A stretch of 64,000 nucleotides of DNA from Streptosporangiaceae bacterium NEAU-GS5 (GTDB taxonomy: Bacteria; Actinomycetota; Actinomycetes; Streptosporangiales; Streptosporangiaceae): NCBI GenBank assembly GCA_017592665.1, contig JAGFNW010000009.1, positions 1 to 64,000 of the forward strand. Direction: 5' to 3'. A program made the translations under genes and the position numbers. The notes beneath the pieces were generated by a model, which was not told where the DNA came from, did not search any database, and was given only the letters and a program-made list of their open reading frames with translations. Positions 35,743 through 42,946 of the stretch are shown piece after piece; positions within the stretch are counted from its first letter, which is position 1; each line of letters opens with the position of its first letter.

Positions 35743-36258
35743 TCATGGCCGTAGCGGCGGCTCCATGTCGACCGGGACGCGGGCGTCGATTCCGGTTCCA
35801 AGGGTCGGATGGCTCCCGCGAATGTGGACGGCAATGCCGCTGGCGGCGGCCCGATAGAGACGAAGCGGGGCCTCCCCGGACAGTTCCTCCGGCTTGAAGC
35901 CCTTCGCTCCAACTCCCACCACTTGGAACGCGACGGCGCACTCGGTGGCCAGTTCGCCGTCCGGCACCTGCTCGGCGACGGCGGTCACGTAGACGGCCTC
36001 GGACTTACCGGGCAGGACGCTGGAGTCGAAGATGGCCATGCTGACGCCAGGCTGTCGCGCCACATTGCCCGAGTGCCGGGCCTTTGGCGACGACACCCAA
36101 TAGAAGACCCGGTAGCCGCTGTGGGTGAAATACACCGGAGACACCCGCGGGAGACCGTCTTCTTCGACCGTGCCGAGCGCCATGTAGTGATTGCCGTCGA
36201 CCACCCGTTGCACCATCGCGCGCAACTCCACCATTTGCTCTGTCACGGCCTCAATCAT
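35743..36258 (-). CDS. Pyridoxamine 5'-phosphate oxidase-like FMN-binding protein
   Basis: A 171-aa split-barrel protein. Residues 20-75 show the family pattern (YMALGTVEEDGLPRVSPVYF; FYWVSSPKARHSGNVARQPG), in which the S-P-K-A-R-H segment contacts the flavin phosphate. Such single-domain proteins use FMN or F420 for small redox reactions. The frame is open upstream, but the family start lies at the ATG at 36258. Isolated between convergent and tandem neighbours; physiological substrate unknown. Confidence 0.82.
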   Translation of the reverse strand: MIEAVTEQMVELRAMVQRVVDGNHYMALGTVEEDGLPRVSPVYFTHSGYRVFYWVSSPKARHSGNVARQPGVSMAIFDSSVLPGKSEAVYVTAVAEQVPDGELATECAVAFQVVGVGAKGFKPEELSGEAPLRLYRAAASGIAVHIRGSHPTLGTGIDARVPVDMEPPLRP

Positions 36259-36314
36259 GGGCCGCCCGTGCCGCAGACGCTCGAGTATGGCGGAACCCTG
36301 CTTCAGAACAGCTC

Positions 36315-36950
36315 TTAGGTGCTGATGGGGTGGCGGGCTTGGAAGGCGAGCCGCTGGTCGGCGCCCTCGGCGAGGAAGGTGAGAAGAGAGTCGAGGGCCA
36401 TGAACGCTTCCCAGGGCTCCTGGACGGCCGCGTGGGCAAGTCGGTCGACGACCAACTGCTCGAGGTCGGGAACGCGTTTGGCCTTCCAGACCTTGTCGGC
36501 CAGGCTCACCAACAGGTCTTCGGTCGTGATGTCGGGCCGAGTCCACTCGGCGTGGGTGCGGGCGAATCGCGCTCTCGGCTCGGTCACGCCGTAATCGAGC
36601 AGGAGCCGGTAGCCGGCCTCCTCATGTGCGGATCCGGGACCGGACAGTTCGGCGGGGTGGATGGTCTTGCCGATGTCGTGGGTGGCCGCGCCGTACAGGA
36701 TGGCCTCTCGGTCGATGACCAGGGTCGGGTAGTCGCGGGTGAGCCGGTCGGTGAGTTCGCAGGCGACGTCGTGAACGGCCCGCAGATGCGCCGCAAGCCG
36801 CGGCGGCGCGCCGAGATCGCGCAGCAGGCGGGCGACCTGGTCAGGGAGCGGCCGTAAAGCCGGCTCCGCAGGGACGCTCAACGCCCGCTCCAGTGCCGTG
36901 GAAGTCACCCCGGAAACGTATCCGACAACGGATCGCTTCATGCCGGACAT
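36315..36950 (-). CDS. HD domain phosphohydrolase
   Basis: About 211 aa with the metal-binding HD signature at about residues 91-92 (ATHDIGKTIHPAEL) and an upstream His (RAVHDVACEL, residue 60); HAEWTRPDITTEDLLVSLAD supplies the downstream conserved residues. HD proteins hydrolyse phosphate esters, often of nucleotides. The start is uncertain: ATG at 36950 or 36941, or an internal GTG; no strong ribosome site is visible. It lies 56 nt upstream of the FMN-binding protein gene on the same strand. Confidence 0.78.
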   Translation of the reverse strand: MSGMKRSVVGYVSGVTSTALERALSVPAEPALRPLPDQVARLLRDLGAPPRLAAHLRAVHDVACELTDRLTRDYPTLVIDREAILYGAATHDIGKTIHPAELSGPGSAHEEAGYRLLLDYGVTEPRARFARTHAEWTRPDITTEDLLVSLADKVWKAKRVPDLEQLVVDRLAHAAVQEPWEAFMALDSLLTFLAEGADQRLAFQARHPIST

Positions 36951-37092
36951 GGGCGGGGGCGGGCGGCGTGGATCGCTGAGGACGACGTCAGGCGGGTGGT
37001 TCAGCGGAGCGCTGCCGGCCCGGCGAACAGCGCTCCCGCGAACGCGCACGCCTTACACCTCGTTCGACCGCCCGGCCGCCCCCCGGCGCGGG

Positions 37093-37707
37093 TCAGTTGG
37101 CGACGGTGAATCGGCAGCGATGGTGGGCCGACCTGTCGATCTCGTCGAGGAGCGCGACGGCGTAGTCCTCGGCGGAGATCGACTCGCCGACCGGAGAGTC
37201 GTCTCCGATGATGTAGACGCCCGTGCGCTCGCCGGGCTGGATCACGGGCGGCGGCGAGAGGTACGTCCAGTCGATCCCTTCACCAAGGCCGCGCAGGTAG
37301 TCGAGCGCCTCGGCGCCGATGAGCGCCTCGTCCCGGTAGATCTCGGGGAAGCCGGGGAGGTCGAGGAGCCGCGTGCCGTCCACGAGGAGGGAGCCCGCGC
37401 CGCCGACGACGAGCAGCCGCGCGTCGCCCAGCGTCTCGGCCAGGTTGCGCAGTCGCGCCAGGTATTCGCGCCGGTCGCCGCCGGTGCGGCTCGGCCCGAT
37501 GGCCGACACCACGACGTCGGACTCGGCCGCGATCCGCTTGGCGAGGCCGGGGTCGCCCGCGTCGCCCTGGATCTCCTGGCCGCCGGCCGGCGACTGCCCG
37601 CCCGTACGGGTGATGCCCGTCACCTCATGACCTCGCGACAACGCCTCGGCCACCACCCTGCCGCCGATCATGCCCGTCGCTCCGTAGACCGCGATCCTCA
37701 TCGTCAT
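37093..37707 (-). CDS. NAD(P)-binding oxidoreductase, NmrA/SDR-like
   Basis: A 204-aa Rossmann protein: the dinucleotide-binding GATGMIGGRVV at the N-terminus, SDVVVSAIGPSRTGG, and DWTYLSPPPVIQPGERTG near the C-terminus, the pattern of atypical short-chain dehydrogenases often annotated as NAD(P)H-binding or NmrA-like. Start at 37707 behind GAGGGCGGT (alternative 37701). It is divergent from an HxlR-type regulator and probably regulated by it, as is usual for such redox-enzyme/HxlR pairs. Confidence 0.85.
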   Translation of the reverse strand: MTMRIAVYGATGMIGGRVVAEALSRGHEVTGITRTGGQSPAGGQEIQGDAGDPGLAKRIAAESDVVVSAIGPSRTGGDRREYLARLRNLAETLGDARLLVVGGAGSLLVDGTRLLDLPGFPEIYRDEALIGAEALDYLRGLGEGIDWTYLSPPPVIQPGERTGVYIIGDDSPVGESISAEDYAVALLDEIDRSAHHRCRFTVAN

Positions 37708-37767
37708 ACCGCCCTCAGCTGCTCGTATACGTACGCCCGGCCATGATTCGACCGTACCGAGGGAAAG

Positions 37768-37782
37768 GTAACCATTGGTTAC
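37768..37782. promoter_or_regulatory. HxlR-type operator GTAACC-ATT-GGTTAC
   Basis: A perfect 15-bp palindrome between the divergent oxidoreductase and regulator genes. It overlaps the proposed -35 of the regulator. A second imperfect copy (AGTACC-N4-GGTTACT, 37804-37820) covers the regulator start codon. GTAAC-N3-GTTAC sites are typical of HxlR/QorR-like redox-sensing repressors. Confidence 0.7.
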
Positions 37783-37805
37783 TGAGCACTTCAACGTGCT
37801 ATAAG
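37776..37805 (+). promoter_or_regulatory. Putative promoter of the HxlR gene, leaderless
   Basis: TTGGTT (37776) and TATAAG (37800) are 18 bp apart. The expected transcription start falls at about 37812, on the GTG start codon itself, so the mRNA would be leaderless; no ribosome site precedes the GTG. Confidence 0.5.
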
Positions 37806-37811
37806 TACCTT

Positions 37812-38231
37812 GTGGTTACTAATGCCCCTCAGCTACTCGATCGCCTTCGGGCCAAGCGGGCGCAGGCATACCAGGGTGATCTGTTCGATCCGGAGTGTCC
37901 GACACGGCTCGTCCTCGACCGGATCAGCGACAAGTGGACGGCGCTCGTCGTCCTGCTGCTGAGCGACGGCCCGATGCGGTTCTCGGAGCTGCGCGGTCAC
38001 ATCGGCCGGGTCGCGCCCAAAGTGCTCACCCAGACGCTGCGCCGGATGGAGCGCGACGGGCTGATCACGCGCGAGATCTTCGCCGAGGTCCCGCCCCGCG
38101 TCGAGTATGCGCTCACCGGCCTCGGTCATTCCCTCATCGAGCCGATCGCCCTTATCGGCGACTGGGCCGAGATCCACGTCGATCAGATCACCAAGGCGCA
38201 GGCGGCCTACGACGCCGCCAGACAGCTGTAG
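37812..38231 (+). CDS. HxlR-family transcriptional regulator
   Basis: A 139-aa winged-helix protein (CPTRLVLDRISDKWTALVVL, LRGHIGRVAPKVLTQTLRRM, partly VEYALTGLGHSL) with the typical HxlR order. One N-terminal-side cysteine (C in DPECPTR) sits where many redox-sensing HxlR proteins have their sensor Cys. It probably represses itself and the divergent oxidoreductase gene by binding the palindromes between them. Start chosen at GTG 37812 on the evidence of the promoter and family length; the frame is open to 37743. Confidence 0.86.
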   Translation: MVTNAPQLLDRLRAKRAQAYQGDLFDPECPTRLVLDRISDKWTALVVLLLSDGPMRFSELRGHIGRVAPKVLTQTLRRMERDGLITREIFAEVPPRVEYALTGLGHSLIEPIALIGDWAEIHVDQITKAQAAYDAARQL

Positions 38232-38261
38232 CCGCCAGACGGCGACAGCGGCCACGGTTGC

Positions 38262-38813
38262 TCAGGGGCGTGCCGGCGGCGCCTGGTAGGAGAGCAGCGC
38301 GATGCCGGATTTGAGGACCTGGGCGCCGGTCAGTTCGAGCCGGGTGGCGTTGCCCTGGTTGAGCAGGAGGTCGCCGGGGCCGCCCACGCCGGCGAAATGA
38401 GGGTGCACCCACAGGTGCAGGACGTCGAGCAGCCCGTTGGTCATCAGGGTGTTCGCCACCGGCCCGAAACCGTGCATCATGATGTCGCCGCCCTGCTGCT
38501 TCAGCTTGGCCACCTCGGTCACCAGGTCGCCCCTGATCACCGTCGTGTTGTTCCAGCCGGCCTTGTCGAGGGTGGTCGAGGCCACGTACTTCGGCATGGC
38601 GTTGATCATGTCCGCGTACGCGTTGCCGCGTCCGGGCCAGGCGGATGCGTAGATCTCGTACGTGTGACGGCCCATCAGCATGGATTCGCATGATCGCAGC
38701 TGTTCCAGGGTGATCTGGTCGGACTCGTCGTCGACGTAGGCGAAGTGCCACACGTCCATGTGGTTGATGACCCCGTCGACGCTGACGAACGTGGAGTTGA
38801 TGATCTTTCCCAT
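38262..38813 (-). CDS. Dihydrofolate reductase family protein (RibD C-terminal-like)
   Basis: A 183-aa protein with the DHFR/RibD-C fold pattern: GKIINSTFVSVDGVI, MLMGRHTYEIYASAWPG, PKYVASTTL, GDIMMHGFGPVANTLM and ELTGAQVLKSGIALLSY. Such stand-alone proteins reduce unidentified substrates with NADPH. GGAGG stands six bases before the ATG. It is divergent from an AfsR-like regulator and convergent with the HxlR gene (30 nt gap). Confidence 0.85.
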   Translation of the reverse strand: MGKIINSTFVSVDGVINHMDVWHFAYVDDESDQITLEQLRSCESMLMGRHTYEIYASAWPGRGNAYADMINAMPKYVASTTLDKAGWNNTTVIRGDLVTEVAKLKQQGGDIMMHGFGPVANTLMTNGLLDVLHLWVHPHFAGVGGPGDLLLNQGNATRLELTGAQVLKSGIALLSYQAPPARP

Positions 38814-38859
38814 GGCCTGCCTCCGGCTCTGCGCTTATCGATCGTTCGCTGTGCCCGTC

Positions 38860-38894
38860 CACCGTCTCGGACGGTGTCGACGGTTTGTCGACGG
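38860..38894. promoter_or_regulatory. Operator region with palindrome and 11-bp direct repeats
   Basis: CACCGT-CTCGG-ACGGTG (38860-38876) is a perfect palindrome. It runs into two direct copies of TGTCGACGG at 38875 and 38886, spaced 11 bp. SARP regulators bind heptamer direct repeats with an 11-bp period, so this may be an autoregulatory site of the following gene. TATCGT at 38912 is a possible -10 with a leaderless start. Confidence 0.4.
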
Positions 38895-38923
38895 GCGGTC
38901 GGCGGCCCCGTTATCGTGCCTGC

Positions 38924-41900
38924 ATGTTCTTCGGGGTCCTGGGCCCGATCGCGGTGTGGACGGCCGATGGCGAACCGATCCCCGTGCCAGGCCGCAAGGT
39001 CCGCACCCTGCTCGCCGTACTGCTCGCGCATGAGGGACGCGCCGTCCCGGCCGCCCGCCTCATCGACGCCCTGTGGGGCGAGCGCCTGCCCGGCGACCCG
39101 GCCGGCACGTTGTCCGGCAAGGTCACGGAGCTGCGCCGGGCGCTCGACCGCGCCGAGCCGGGCGGCAGGCGGCTTGTGGTCTCGCCACCACCGGGTTATC
39201 GCCTGCGGGTCGACGCGGACGCGGTGGACGCCGGCCGATTCCGCGCGCTCGTGGCGCGTGCCCGTGGGACGGCCGATCCGCGGGTCCGGGCCGGACTGTT
39301 GTCCGGCGCGCTGGCGCTGTGGCGGGGTCCGGCCTTCGCCGACGTCGCCGACGAACCCTTCGCCCGGGCCGCGGCGTTAGGGCTGACGGAGGATCGGCTC
39401 GCGGTGCTGGAGGATCACGCCGAGGTGCGGCTCGCCCTCGGCGAGCACACGGCGCTGGTCGCCGAACTCGCCGAGCTGCTGGCCGCGTATCCCCTGCGCG
39501 AACGGCTGCGAGCCGTGCAGATGCAGGCCCTCTATCGGTCCGGACGGCCGTCCGAAGCGCTGGCCTCGTTCGAGGAGTTGCGCGGGCGCCTCGCCAACGA
39601 GCTCGGCCTCGACCCCGGCCCCGATCTGGTTGCGCTGCATCGTGCCGTCCTCGCGCGCGATCCCCGGCTCGACGCCGCCGTCCAGGTGTCCGCTGTACGG
39701 CCACGCACCAACCTGCCTGCTTCTGTCTCCGAGCTGATCGGCCGGGACGAGGCCGTGGCCGCAGTCCGGGCTCGGCTGGCGTCCGACCGGCTGCTCACGC
39801 TCACCGGCCCGGGCGGCGTGGGTAAGACGCGCCTGGCGCTGGAGGCGACGCGTGGGCTGGTCGACGACGCCGCCGAATTCCCGGACGGCGTGTGGCTGGC
39901 CGAGCTGGGCGCGCTGGAGCGGGGTTCGGCCGGACGTCCGGGAGACGTGGTGATGGCGGTGCTCGACATTCGCGATATGCCGGGTGCCGCGGATCGGTTG
40001 GTCGACGTCCTGCGCGCACGGCGGCTGCTGCTGGTGCTCGACAACTGCGAGCACGTCGTCGAGCAGGCCGCCGAACTGGCCGGGCGCCTGCTCCGCGGCT
40101 GTCCGGATGTGCGCGTTCTCGCCACCAGCCGGGAGCCGCTGGGCCTTCCTGGTGAGGCGGTCTGGCCCGTCCCGCCGCTCGAGGTGCCCGATCCCGCCGC
40201 CGAGCCGGATCCCGCCGGCCTCGCCGAGGCGTCCGCCGTACGGCTGTTCGCGGCCAGGGCGGCCGCCGCCGCGCCGGGGTTCGCGCTCGACGCGGACAAC
40301 GCGCCGGTGGTGGCGATGTTGTGCCGGCGGCTCGACGGTCTGCCGCTGGCGTTGGAGCTGGCCGCCACGAGGGTCAGGGCGCTTGGCGTGCACGAGCTCG
40401 TGGCCCGGCTGGATGACCGATTCCGGCTGCTGGACGTCGGCCGGCGGGACGTCCCCGCCCGCCAGCGGACCCTCACGGCGGTGATCGACTGGAGCTGGGA
40501 CCTGCTCACCGATCCCGAACGCGCCGTCCTCCGGCGGCTGGCCGCACACGCCGACGGCAGCACCCTGGAAGCCGCCGAGCACGTGTGCTCCACCCCCAGC
40601 CAGACCGAGCCATCCAGCCGAGGCCGCACCCGCAGCGAGTCCGAGCCACCTGGCGGGGCCGGGATTCCCGGCAGGGTCGGGCCATCTGGCGCCAGGGACC
40701 TGTCCGGCGAGGTTGGGCCACCTGGCGGGACGAGCCTGTTAGGCGCGGTCGGGTCTTCTGGCGAGCCCGGGCCACCTGGCCGGGTCGGGCCTTCCGGCGG
40801 GGCCGGGATTCCTGGCCGGGTCGGGCCATCTGGCGCCAGGGACCTGTCCGGCGAGGTCGGGCCTACTGGCGCCACAGGCTCGTCTGGCGCGGTCGCGTCG
40901 GGTGATGTGGCGGGTCTGCTGGCCCGGTTGGTCGACCGCTCGCTTGTCGCGGTCGCCGACGGGATCGGCGGTCCTCGATACCGGTTGCTGGAGTCGGTGG
41001 CCGCCTACTGCGCCGTACGGCTGTCCGAAGCCGGCGAGTCCGATTCCGTACGGGAATCGCACGGGCGGTATTACACGGAGCTGGCCGCGCGGGCCGAGGA
41101 GGGGCTCTACGGGCATGACCAGCGCCACTGGCTGCGGCGGCTCGACGCCGAGAGCGCCAATATGCGCGGCGCGCTGGACACCGCGGTGCGGGAGGGGAGC
41201 GTCGAACGGGCGCTGCGGCTGGTCTGCGCGCTGACCTGGTACTGGTTCCTGCGCGGACGGTTGTCCGAAGCGCGGCGCTCGCTCCACGCGGCGCTGGCGA
41301 TGGAGGGAGAGGCCCCGGCGGGACTGCGCGCGCAGGCCGCCGCCTGGAAGTCGGGGATAGAAGTCCTGCTGGGAGAGCCTGATCCGGCAGCCGGACAGGT
41401 CTGCGAGGCGGTCCTCGACCCGGCCGCGCGGGCCAGGGCCGAGTGGTTCCTGGCGTACGCGGAGACTGATTTCGGCGATGTGTCCGCCGTCGACGGACGG
41501 CTCGGACGGGCTCTGGCGACCTTCCACGAGCTCGACGACACGTGGGGGATCGCCGCCGTCCTGGGCACTCGCGCCAAGCTCGGATACCTGCGCGCCGATC
41601 AGAAGGCGATCGAACGCGACGGAGAGCAGAGCGCCGAGCTGTTCCGCGAGCTCGGCGACCGATGGGGGCTGCTGCAGGCCACGTCGTGGCTGGGCGGGCT
41701 CGCCGAGATGGTCGGCGACCACGTCAAAGCGCGGCGGCTGCACCGCGAGGGGCTGCGCATGGCCGAGGAGCTCGGCTTGTGGAGCGAGGTCTCCGTACGG
41801 CTGGCATGGCTGGGCTGGATCGCCGTACAGCAGACCGATTATGCCGAAGCCAGGGACCTGTGCGGGCAGGCGCTGCGGCTGGCCGGTGCGCAGGGATATC

Positions 41901-42412
41901 GGGTAGGGGAGACCTTCGCCGAGGTCGGAGCCGGGTTCGCCGCTCGCAGGCAACGCGATTTCGACGCGGCCGAGCGGCACTTGACCAACCTGCTGGCCAC
42001 CGCCGGACCGGAGGACGGCCAGGCGCCGCCGCTGTATCTGTCGATGGTCCTCACCGAGCTCGGCTTCCTGGCCGAGCAGCACGGACAGGCCGCCGAAGCG
42101 CGGCGGCTGCACCTGCGGGCATTGAGGATCTCTCGCAGGCTGGGTCAGCCCCGCGGTATCGCGATGGCGCTGGAAGGACTCGCCGGGGCGGCCGGTCTCG
42201 CCGCCGACCACATGACGTCGGGCCGGCTCCTGGGCGCCGCGGACTCGGCGCGGCGGGCCATCTCCGTGCCGGCGGCTCCGTCGGAGCAGGCGGAGATCGA
42301 CCGCATCACGTCGGCCACTCGCGCGGCCCTGGGCGAGGCCGCCTTCACGGCCGCCTATCAGGAGGGCGCGGGACGTACTGCCGACGAGGTCACCGCCGAC
42401 CTCGGCGACTGA
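38924..42412 (+). CDS. Large AfsR/SARP-type regulator with a collagen-like insertion
   Basis: A 1162-aa regulator. Winged helix plus BTAD lie at about 1-245 (FFGVLGPIAVW, GPAFADVADEPFARAAAL). The NB-ARC ATPase starts near 260 with P-loop TGPGGVGKTRLALEA (about 292-306) and LLLVLDNCEHVVEQAA, RLDGLPLALELAATR. TPR-like repeats occupy about 700-1140. At about residues 555-660, within the winged-helix part after the ATPase, is a block of Gly-X-Y triplets (GIPGRVGPSGARDL, GEPGPPGRVGPSG), not expected in this family. Coding resumes with DVAGLLARLVDRSLVAVADG, so the frame is intact and the insert probably loops out. Start at ATG 38924; no clear ribosome site, possibly leaderless. Confidence 0.9.
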   Translation: MFFGVLGPIAVWTADGEPIPVPGRKVRTLLAVLLAHEGRAVPAARLIDALWGERLPGDPAGTLSGKVTELRRALDRAEPGGRRLVVSPPPGYRLRVDADAVDAGRFRALVARARGTADPRVRAGLLSGALALWRGPAFADVADEPFARAAALGLTEDRLAVLEDHAEVRLALGEHTALVAELAELLAAYPLRERLRAVQMQALYRSGRPSEALASFEELRGRLANELGLDPGPDLVALHRAVLARDPRLDAAVQVSAVRPRTNLPASVSELIGRDEAVAAVRARLASDRLLTLTGPGGVGKTRLALEATRGLVDDAAEFPDGVWLAELGALERGSAGRPGDVVMAVLDIRDMPGAADRLVDVLRARRLLLVLDNCEHVVEQAAELAGRLLRGCPDVRVLATSREPLGLPGEAVWPVPPLEVPDPAAEPDPAGLAEASAVRLFAARAAAAAPGFALDADNAPVVAMLCRRLDGLPLALELAATRVRALGVHELVARLDDRFRLLDVGRRDVPARQRTLTAVIDWSWDLLTDPERAVLRRLAAHADGSTLEAAEHVCSTPSQTEPSSRGRTRSESEPPGGAGIPGRVGPSGARDLSGEVGPPGGTSLLGAVGSSGEPGPPGRVGPSGGAGIPGRVGPSGARDLSGEVGPTGATGSSGAVASGDVAGLLARLVDRSLVAVADGIGGPRYRLLESVAAYCAVRLSEAGESDSVRESHGRYYTELAARAEEGLYGHDQRHWLRRLDAESANMRGALDTAVREGSVERALRLVCALTWYWFLRGRLSEARRSLHAALAMEGEAPAGLRAQAAAWKSGIEVLLGEPDPAAGQVCEAVLDPAARARAEWFLAYAETDFGDVSAVDGRLGRALATFHELDDTWGIAAVLGTRAKLGYLRADQKAIERDGEQSAELFRELGDRWGLLQATSWLGGLAEMVGDHVKARRLHREGLRMAEELGLWSEVSVRLAWLGWIAVQQTDYAEARDLCGQALRLAGAQGYRVGETFAEVGAGFAARRQRDFDAAERHLTNLLATAGPEDGQAPPLYLSMVLTELGFLAEQHGQAAEARRLHLRALRISRRLGQPRGIAMALEGLAGAAGLAADHMTSGRLLGAADSARRAISVPAAPSEQAEIDRITSATRAALGEAAFTAAYQEGAGRTADEVTADLGD
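40620..40905 (+). repeat. Collagen-like Gly-X-Y coding repeat
   Basis: About 95 codons, mostly GGN-X-Y triplets, inside the regulator gene. A unit encoding GGAGIPGRVGPSGARDLSGE occurs twice, starting at about 40654 and 40798 (144 bp apart). Recent duplication by slippage or recombination is the likely origin. Confidence 0.85.
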
Positions 42413-42632
42413 GCCCGCGGGGAAGTTCCAGGATGGATGGATCGGCGGTCAGCCCGGGGAGGTTCCAGGTTGGATGGATCGGCGGGCGGCCCGGGGGAGC
42501 TTCGAGGATGGATCGGCGGGCGGCCCGGGGGAGGGTTCCAGGATGGATCGGCGACTGAGCCGCGGGGGGTCCAGGACGGGATCGGCGGGCGGCCCAGCGG
42601 AGGTTCCAGGGTGGATCGGCGGCCGGCCGCAT
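42413..42632. repeat. Minisatellite of six 33-39 bp units
   Basis: Directly after the regulator stop, six imperfect tandem copies of a unit of the form GCCCGGGGGAGGTTCCAGGA followed by TGGATCGGCGGGCG. Units differ by small indels, so no common reading frame is kept. No cas-like neighbours and no unique spacers exist, so it is not a CRISPR array. 42633-42746 holds no gene. Confidence 0.85.
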
Positions 42633-42752
42633 AACTCGGGCTGAAATTTTCAACACCGTGGCCGAAACCTTGACGCAACATAGGGCGTCGTTCATAGTTG
42701 GCCCGTCAACCCCATCAGGTCCATCTCTCGGAGGCCGTATAGCAGGCAGAAA

Positions 42753-42766
42753 TGTTAGCGCTAACA
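42753..42766. promoter_or_regulatory. LacI-family operator TGTTAGCGCTAACA
   Basis: A perfect 14-bp palindrome with the central CG of LacI-type operators, 181 nt upstream of the arabinofuranosidase start. Sites of this form control sugar-utilisation genes in actinomycetes; the repressor gene is not in the window. 42767-42946 holds no gene. Confidence 0.65.
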
Positions 42767-42946
42767 AATTAGCTCTTCTTTCCGTTTCCGCCGCGATCTG
42801 GCAGGTCAGTGGGCATTGTCGCCGTGCGCGCAGCTGATACGGTGAAACGTTTTGCGCCCTTTCGGCGGACGACGCATGCCTGAATGGCCCGCATTCGCGG
42901 CAAGCCCTGAGAAGGCGACCTCCCGAAGAAAAGGCTGAGGTTAATC

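Noticed and set aside
42413-42632. Repeat block considered as a CRISPR array
   Set aside because: Units are contiguous and imperfect without unique spacers, and no cas genes are nearby.
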